36,493 nucleotides of DNA from Nitrospirota bacterium (GTDB lineage Bacteria; Nitrospirota; JAOUDF01), in assembly GCA_029859385.1 (NCBI GenBank), contig JAOUDF010000004.1, forward strand, positions 1 through 36,493, written 5' to 3'. The position numbers were made by a program, and so were the translations under genes. Every line of letters starts with the position of its first letter. The stretch's first letter is position 1. Under the pieces are notes generated by a model, which saw only the letters and a program-made list of their open reading frames with translations, searched no databases and was not told the origin of the DNA. Shown here one piece after another: positions 31,437 through 36,493 of the stretch.

Positions 31437-32402
31437 GTGGAACGGACGGAGCGATTTCACCGCATCGAACAACTACTCAAGTCTTGCCGTACCGTGCCTC
31501 TGAGAGCGATGGTCAATGACCTTGAGGTCTCGCCGGCTACCGTCAAGCGAGATCTCGAATATCTGCGTAACCGCCTGAATGTCCCAATTGTGTGGGTCCG
31601 GGAGAGGCGGGGCTACATCCTCGACTATGAAGCGCCTCGCAGCGAACTCCCCGGCTTGTGGTTCGGCAGTGCCGAGGCCCATGCCCTCCTCTCCATGGAA
31701 CACCTACTCGAAAACCTTCAGCCGGGGCTCCTCACCCAGCATATCGATCCGCTGAGAAAGCGCATCGTCGCGCTCCTCGAAAAGGGCGATCATTCAGCAG
31801 AAGAAATCAGGCAGCGCATCCGCGTATTGCCCATGGCTTCGCGCCGCGTTGAGTCAAAACATTTCGCGGCAATCGCCGCCGCTCTCCTGCAGCGTAAACG
31901 GCTACATATCACCTACCAGAGCCGTACCAGAGACGAAAAAACAGGAAGGGAAGTGTCGCCCCAACGGCTCGTCCACTACCGTGACAACTGGTATCTCGAC
32001 GCCTGGTGCCACATGCGAAAAGAACTGAGGTCCTTCGCCGTCGACCGTATTGCCTTTACAAAGCTGCTGGATAAAAAGGCCCGCAACGTATCGGAGAGAC
32101 TGCTCGACAAGGTGCTCGCCTCGGGCTACGGCATTATTTCGGGGCAAAAGACAAAAACCGCACGGCTACGCTTCTCCGCCGAGGTATCCCGCTGGGTGTC
32201 TGACGAGCAGTGGCATCCGAGGCAAAAAGGATGGTTCGAGGGCGAGCGCTGGCTGCTTGAGTTGCCCTACTCCGGGGATACTGAACTCCTAATGGACATT
32301 CTTCGCTACGGCCCGGATGTAGCGGTTGTTAGCCCGCCGGAGCTGAGAGAGAAGGTTGTCGAAAAAATGCGTGAAACGCTGGAGATGTACGAAAATGAAT
32401 GA
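31437..32402 (+). CDS. WYL-domain transcriptional regulator
   Basis: 321 residues from GTG 31437, which I prefer to the GTG two codons earlier because AAAGG lies six bases ahead. N-terminal DeoR-type helix-turn-helix (about 1-60, VSPATVKRDLEYLRNRLNVP), a helical linker, a WYL domain (about 145-225, ITYQSRTRDEKTG through NWYLDAWCHMRKELRSFAVD) and a C-terminal WCX extension (about 235-321). WYL domains bind nucleic-acid or nucleotide ligands, and such regulators frequently control phage-defence operons (for example BrxR of BREX loci). It is the first intact gene after the broken addA and reads toward the unassigned genes, so it is the likely controller of the island. Confidence 0.9.
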   Translation: MERTERFHRIEQLLKSCRTVPLRAMVNDLEVSPATVKRDLEYLRNRLNVPIVWVRERRGYILDYEAPRSELPGLWFGSAEAHALLSMEHLLENLQPGLLTQHIDPLRKRIVALLEKGDHSAEEIRQRIRVLPMASRRVESKHFAAIAAALLQRKRLHITYQSRTRDEKTGREVSPQRLVHYRDNWYLDAWCHMRKELRSFAVDRIAFTKLLDKKARNVSERLLDKVLASGYGIISGQKTKTARLRFSAEVSRWVSDEQWHPRQKGWFEGERWLLELPYSGDTELLMDILRYGPDVAVVSPPELREKVVEKMRETLEMYENE

Positions 32403-32503
32403 TTAGCGAGTGTATCACGTGGTGAGGCTGTGGGTGTGGTAGTGTAACCATGCTCGAAGAACGGTTCTTGTTTTTAAGGGACTTCTCAACCACGGGAGGG
32501 CAT

Positions 32504-33049
32504 ATGAAAAGGTTGACCACAGCGGAACTCAATCAACTCCGCGATAACCTTAAAAAGAGCGACAGAGAACATAACGGCGAGAGGGTAGAGACGGAGAACA
32601 GGATATTCTGGCAATCTAAATTGGTCTACTGGGCATCAAAAGCTCCGCGAACCAGGGTGTCGGTAGAGATAGTCGACCATTTCGACGCCCGGGGGATGAA
32701 ATGTATTTACGGCCGTGGCGATCATTTCCAGCGGAGCTATCACATGGATATCTGGAAGACCAGCAAAGGGCGCGTTCTGATGCGATTCTGGTCTCGGAAC
32801 ATAGATGTTGAATGGTGCTCATACGAGGTCAAGGGGCTCGATTTGCGCAAGATACCTGATTTGCCAGGTCCTGGCAGTTATGCAGATTGGTGGATACCTA
32901 AGAGCGTGCGCGCCGAGTATGATGCATGGATATTGTATGATTTCTCGTCAGATGAAATCCCGGATTGGTTGAATGGCGACAGGGAAAAGTGCACAACAAT
33001 AGAAATGTTCCGGGTAAGGAAGTCGAGTATGGACACGGCGGATGTTTAA
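32504..33049 (+). CDS. Hypothetical protein of the putative defence island
   Basis: 181 residues; I do not recognise a family. Start ATG 32504 is chosen because GGGAGG lies just ahead. It has no signal peptide or membrane segment. It is rich in Trp, Arg and Asp (14 or so aromatic positions between 35 and 160, including DWWIPKSVRAEYDAWILYDF), pointing to a compact cytoplasmic domain. It lies 101 bases after the WYL gene and 62 bases before the 430-residue gene, all on the same strand, so cotranscription is plausible. It could be a small accessory subunit; nuclease or antitoxin roles cannot be argued from visible motifs. Confidence 0.7.
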   Translation: MKRLTTAELNQLRDNLKKSDREHNGERVETENRIFWQSKLVYWASKAPRTRVSVEIVDHFDARGMKCIYGRGDHFQRSYHMDIWKTSKGRVLMRFWSRNIDVEWCSYEVKGLDLRKIPDLPGPGSYADWWIPKSVRAEYDAWILYDFSSDEIPDWLNGDREKCTTIEMFRVRKSSMDTADV

Positions 33050-33111
33050 AACAATGGCTCTACATCCAAGACATTCAACATAAGGGCAAGCGACTAGAGT
33101 AGAGGAAACAT

Positions 33112-34404
33112 ATGGTTAACAGTAGTTGGGGCTTACTTGGTCTGGAATCTCTTTCTAGTGCTCGTCGCACACGCTCGCTCGGTGTGGGAGCCGCCGTGCG
33201 TATATTCAATGACCTTGCTGTACCAGGAATGGGGAATGTCTGGTTCGGTAAACAGTTATTTCTGGCAACGCTGGGCGTAGCGGTAGTGGACCTTGCCAGA
33301 AGCAACGGCACACAACTCCAAAACATTGAGGTAGCGAACGCTATCGAAGCGATGGCTTGCTGGTTGGCATTAAAGGATAACGGCTGGAAATCTGATCCAC
33401 GTCTGCGCGGTGCAGAGAAAATGAAGGGCGAGAGAAAGGTACCTTCCTTTAAGTATGCTCGCAAACGAGAGTTTTATGTAACTCAGCCTATGCGCATGGC
33501 GACAGTGCAGCCACTTCCGGCGCTTGGTGTTGTTGAAACCGCAGGCAGCCGGTTCAATGCTTTTACATGTTCGCGGTACGGGCATGACTTCATCGAAGCA
33601 ATGTGCATTGATTATAAAGATATTATTGAGCATTTGAGAGGTTGGGTACGAGGCGACGCTGTGAAAGTGGCTAAACTGCGAACGGTGTTGTCGCCACTTG
33701 AACAAATGCCCAAGGGCGCCAGAGAGTTTTTGAAAGAGAGGCTGATTCAAGGCGGTATTCAGGAAAGTGACACGAACAAAGGGCGACGTCGTGCGGCCCT
33801 TGCCTGGGTCGAGTCTCTGCGGGAACACCCAACCCAGGAACTAGCCTGGAGAAGCAAGCCCCTGGTGATTGATGATGCTCATTGGAGCGACCTGCACGCC
33901 GGTGCTCGTTTCTTCATAGCGCGGGACGCCGCGATTCGTGTGCTGGATCGGCTTGAGACATGTGTCGACAATCAGGCGGAGCAGCGCTTCTCGCTAGTTG
34001 ATCGGATACCCAAAGACATCAGAGAGGCGATTAACTCCTTGCGAGTCTGCGCTGACACCTTTTTACAAATCCAGCACAGGAACGAACTTGCAAACGCTTT
34101 TTGCGAGGAATGTAGGGATTTGGATGATCTGAGACTGCTCGCTAAACTCGTCGGACGTGACAACCACGGGCTTCGCATTCAGGATCATATTATCCTGCCC
34201 GGCCCTGCATTCAGGGGTGAAACGAAATCCGGTCAATCTCAAATGGAGGAAGAGGGCGGCGAGAGTGTCCAGGGTGCCATCAAGTGGCCGGAAGGGATTT
34301 CGTACCGGATTCAAAATTTATTTCTCCTGAATCTCGATCTTCACGGTGAACTTTCCGAGTGGCTAGGTGCGGCGACTGTTTCTGCTGCTGGCGAGGAGGA
34401 ATAA
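33112..34404 (+). CDS. Unassigned 430-residue protein, partner of the Tdp1-like gene
   Basis: 430 residues, no recognised domain, no signal peptide. The N-terminal segment (about 20-95) is the most protein-family-like: SLGVGAAVRIFNDLAVPGMG, WFGKQLFLATLGVAVV and IEVANAIEAMACWLALKDNG, alternating hydrophobic helices that look soluble rather than membrane-spanning. The middle (about 130-300) is charged and helical; an acidic tail (EEEGGESVQG) precedes the C-terminal YRIQNLFLLNLDLHGELSEWL. AGAGGAAA lies ahead of the ATG. The next gene starts two bases after its stop, with its ribosome-binding site inside this gene, so the two products are probably made in proportion and may form a complex. Confidence 0.75.
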   Translation: MVNSSWGLLGLESLSSARRTRSLGVGAAVRIFNDLAVPGMGNVWFGKQLFLATLGVAVVDLARSNGTQLQNIEVANAIEAMACWLALKDNGWKSDPRLRGAEKMKGERKVPSFKYARKREFYVTQPMRMATVQPLPALGVVETAGSRFNAFTCSRYGHDFIEAMCIDYKDIIEHLRGWVRGDAVKVAKLRTVLSPLEQMPKGAREFLKERLIQGGIQESDTNKGRRRAALAWVESLREHPTQELAWRSKPLVIDDAHWSDLHAGARFFIARDAAIRVLDRLETCVDNQAEQRFSLVDRIPKDIREAINSLRVCADTFLQIQHRNELANAFCEECRDLDDLRLLAKLVGRDNHGLRIQDHIILPGPAFRGETKSGQSQMEEEGGESVQGAIKWPEGISYRIQNLFLLNLDLHGELSEWLGAATVSAAGEEE

Positions 34405-34406
34405 AC

Positions 34407-36410
34407 ATGCCTGCTAAGCCGTATATACCTCTGTCGTTGGCGCAACATTTTGAGGCGCCAGTTGCATATCTGGGCTGCTTCGGCTGGGTGTGTGGTTATT
34501 CCGCCGATGCGATATTTATGGACGATGCCGCGGAGCGCTTCACGCGACAAACTCATGCGCAGCGTGCATATAATGGCAGAATCACTTTGGCGATGATGCT
34601 TGACCCTGGTATCTCGCAAATCGATGTGCCGGGTGTGGCGCACTTACCAATCAGAGATATCAATGAGAAACCATTCCGGTTGATGCATGCAAAGGTTGCT
34701 ATTCTCGGTTTCCGTCATGAAACCGACGCAGAGCAGTGGCAATTGCGATTGATCGTTTCCACCGGCAACTGGACGCGTGAGACGCTGGAGAAGACTCTCG
34801 ATTTGGCTTGGCGCGTTGATCTTGCCAGCGATGATTTGAAAAATTCAAGTAATACTATCCGCCAGGCTTGTGCGGATATCAGGTCGGCCGAGGATTTGTT
34901 TAGTTGGCTTTGCAACTACTACGACACACGAATTCTGGATGCATTGCCACCGGGACGAACGGATAGTGAATCAGTCCATGCCAAACGCTTGTTCGAATCC
35001 TGGATTATGCAAGCCGCGGCGAAGGCTGGTTGGGCGAAATCTCGCTTCTTCGACACTCGAGAAAAGCCCCTCCTTGCCCAACTTCCGGCGATGATCGAAA
35101 AGGTGGGCAAGGCCGCCAAGCGCAATTACCTTGCGCTGGGTTCAGGTTTTTACGAAGCCACATCAGAGAATAATGTTATTCCAGTTGTACTCGGCAAAAT
35201 TGTAGAGACATTGAAACACAAACAGCTGCTGACAGCGAATCCGGAGGTGGATGTCTTCGTTAATCCCAACGCCTGTCAGGCGGTCGCTGCTTCCTATCAG
35301 GCATTGATTGAGGCAGGCTTTACTGTCAGACCGGCTGGACAACCAGACTTAGGCCAGAAGCTTCAACGTACACTACATGCCAAGTTTATCTTCGGTGCCA
35401 ACTGTCGAGAAAACTCTGCACTTTGCAATAGTGCTTGGCTGTATCTTGGATCAGGCAACCTGACCTCGCCTGGATTTACCAACAAAGCTTCAACTAATGG
35501 AGGAAACCTGGAGGCCGGTGTCGTTCTCATACCAGAGGATATATATTGGCGTGACGGCAGAGGCGTAAAGTCTGAGTGCGTGATCACCAATCTGCTGCCG
35601 GTACAATGGGAGACCGATGTCTCAGACTTGCCCGAGTCGTTAGACAAAGGTGCCGACATGCCGGAAAGAGATTGTCAGTTTGTTGCGGCTCCTGTGGCTT
35701 GGTTGTACTGGAACGAGAATGCGGATAAGCGATGGTTGACAGCAGCCGATGATGCAACTGTACCATTTGAGGTTCTAGATGATGGCGGTGAGCCATGTTA
35801 TTCAGACGGGAAACGCCGATTCTTATGGGTAGGCAATCGCCCTCGGTTTGTGCGGCTTCGCTGGGATGTCGGCGGCCAAATGCAAGAATCCACGGTGTCC
35901 ATACTTGATGAGTACGGCCGGTTGGCCGCAACGGCATTACCGGAAATCGATCTCGATGAAGCGTGGTGGCAGTTGGCCAACTTTCCCATGCCGCCAGACG
36001 ACGAAGAGTTGGTGAACGAAGATGATCAAGTTGCACAATCAGCAACCAGGCCACAATTAGCAAGACCAACACTGGCTGCTGTTTATCCGATAAGACAGAT
36101 GATGCAATTGGTTGAGAATATCGCCGCCAAACAAACGGCGATATCCGAGGTCGACTGGGCATCATGGTGCACACGACTCGAACAATGCTTGATTCAAGCT
36201 ACTGACAGTTCGGTTGTCGAGGTATTCAGGGAGAAGATAAAGATTAATCCGCTCAGTCCGCTATGGCATGCACCTTTCCGCCCTGCATTTGCGGAAACAG
36301 CATACACCGAAGAAGGACAGCGTTATGAGGATGCGTTGCGAAGAGTAGAGATGGAATGGAATGTGGCGTCCTTGACAAAAATAGGGGGCTGCGATGAAAC
36401 AGGTGTTTAA
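34407..36410 (+). CDS. Phospholipase D superfamily protein with two HKN motifs (Tdp1-like)
   Basis: 667 residues from ATG 34407, supported by GAGGAGG. Two PLD half-sites are visible: LMHAKVAI...STGNWT (His94, Lys96, Asn121) and LHAKFIFG...GSGNLTSPGF (His324, Lys326, Asn351, followed by Glu369 in GGNLEAG). Position +5 after each lysine is not Asp, so these are HKN rather than classic HKD motifs, as in tyrosyl-DNA phosphodiesterase 1, where spacing is similar. A phosphodiesterase acting on nucleic acid or protein-linked DNA ends is the best prediction. The C-terminal 250 residues, from about 420, are unassigned. It is tightly coupled to genes on both sides; DISARM DrmC and Mokosh PLD subunits are looser functional parallels. 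Confidence 0.82.
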   Translation: MPAKPYIPLSLAQHFEAPVAYLGCFGWVCGYSADAIFMDDAAERFTRQTHAQRAYNGRITLAMMLDPGISQIDVPGVAHLPIRDINEKPFRLMHAKVAILGFRHETDAEQWQLRLIVSTGNWTRETLEKTLDLAWRVDLASDDLKNSSNTIRQACADIRSAEDLFSWLCNYYDTRILDALPPGRTDSESVHAKRLFESWIMQAAAKAGWAKSRFFDTREKPLLAQLPAMIEKVGKAAKRNYLALGSGFYEATSENNVIPVVLGKIVETLKHKQLLTANPEVDVFVNPNACQAVAASYQALIEAGFTVRPAGQPDLGQKLQRTLHAKFIFGANCRENSALCNSAWLYLGSGNLTSPGFTNKASTNGGNLEAGVVLIPEDIYWRDGRGVKSECVITNLLPVQWETDVSDLPESLDKGADMPERDCQFVAAPVAWLYWNENADKRWLTAADDATVPFEVLDDGGEPCYSDGKRRFLWVGNRPRFVRLRWDVGGQMQESTVSILDEYGRLAATALPEIDLDEAWWQLANFPMPPDDEELVNEDDQVAQSATRPQLARPTLAAVYPIRQMMQLVENIAAKQTAISEVDWASWCTRLEQCLIQATDSSVVEVFREKIKINPLSPLWHAPFRPAFAETAYTEEGQRYEDALRRVEMEWNVASLTKIGGCDETGV

Positions 36411-36493
36411 GTGGGAGCAGGTGGCGGCTCGTTTGGAGAAATATGCGGGCGAACAGAAAGATATAGCTAACAAGAAGGGCGAAGGTGCTTGCA
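36394..36493 (+). CDS. 5' fragment of the next island gene, cut by the window edge
   Basis: ATG 36394 opens a frame that stays open to the window end (33 codons), overlapping the Tdp1-like gene by 17 bases, with AGGGGG a few bases ahead. The peptide (MKQVFKWEQVAARLEKYAGE, then QKDIANKKGEGAC) is too short to classify. An N-terminal extension of a large SNF2/DEAD-type helicase would fit both its look and the frequent helicase-PLD pairing in defence loci, but this is a guess. Confidence 0.55.
   Translation, partial: MKQVFKWEQVAARLEKYAGEQKDIANKKGEGAC

Noticed and set aside
1..36493. CRISPR array or transposase in the window
   Set aside because: No regularly spaced direct repeats, and no transposase or integrase signatures, were found in any reading frame examined.

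Overview
The window looks like a chromosomal segment of a Geobacter-type deltaproteobacterium (Desulfuromonadales). The basis is gene content: a large IleS, a HisZ-like histidine-pathway subunit, SerA beside a class V aminotransferase, a DUF542/ScdA_N protein, a PAS-GAF-HD-GYP receptor and an AddB-like nuclease. The core is GC-rich and mostly uses consensus sigma70-type promoters. The assignment is by resemblance only; no rRNA is present to confirm it.

Layout. 1-4709 (minus): ileS, lspA and a window-truncated mnmG. 4710-5471: a 762-base gene-free, AT-rich region ending in DnaA boxes, the best candidate for oriC. 5472-7979 (plus): dnaA and dnaN, closed by a bidirectional terminator shared with the converging purA. 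8036-9322 (minus): purA behind a full-consensus promoter. 9671-11383 (plus): a cytoplasmic GH13 alpha-amylase. 11450-15668 (minus): hisZ, serA and a class V aminotransferase, probably two steps of serine synthesis plus one control subunit of histidine synthesis. 15869-17696: a Tim44-like membrane protein, an ScdA_N Fe-S repair-type protein and a small exported coiled-coil protein. 17860-20748 (plus): zur-znuA-znuC-znuB, a self-contained zinc-uptake operon with a Fur-family palindrome over its promoter. 20928-26719: a DUF2007-like membrane protein, a site-2 protease with CBS domains, Hsp20, the HD-GYP receptor and a CGNR-like zinc-finger protein. 26952-27115 (minus): tRNA-Gln(CTG) and tRNA-Glu(CTC) with clear promoter and terminator. 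27366-31187 (plus): a conserved hypothetical and the AddB-like nuclease.

The most interesting part is the right end. The gene overlapping the end of addB starts as an AddA/UvrD-type helicase but keeps only 26 codons: it breaks just before the Walker A lysine motif. From there to the window end the sequence is less GC-rich and holds a WYL-domain regulator (31437), two proteins I cannot assign (181 and 430 residues), a 667-residue phospholipase-D-superfamily protein with two HKN motifs of the tyrosyl-DNA phosphodiesterase (Tdp1) type, and the first 33 codons of another gene. The last three genes are tightly packed (2-base gap, then a 17-base overlap). WYL regulator, unknown proteins and PLD-type nuclease in an inserted block is the pattern of an anti-phage or anti-plasmid defence island. 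I do not recognise this exact combination, and the cargo continues beyond the window.

Smaller structures include two inverted pairs of palindromic repeats (14436-14507, 22554-22616), a long hairpin containing the lspA stop codon (1340-1404), and several intrinsic terminators. No CRISPR array, rRNA, transposase or integrase gene was seen.
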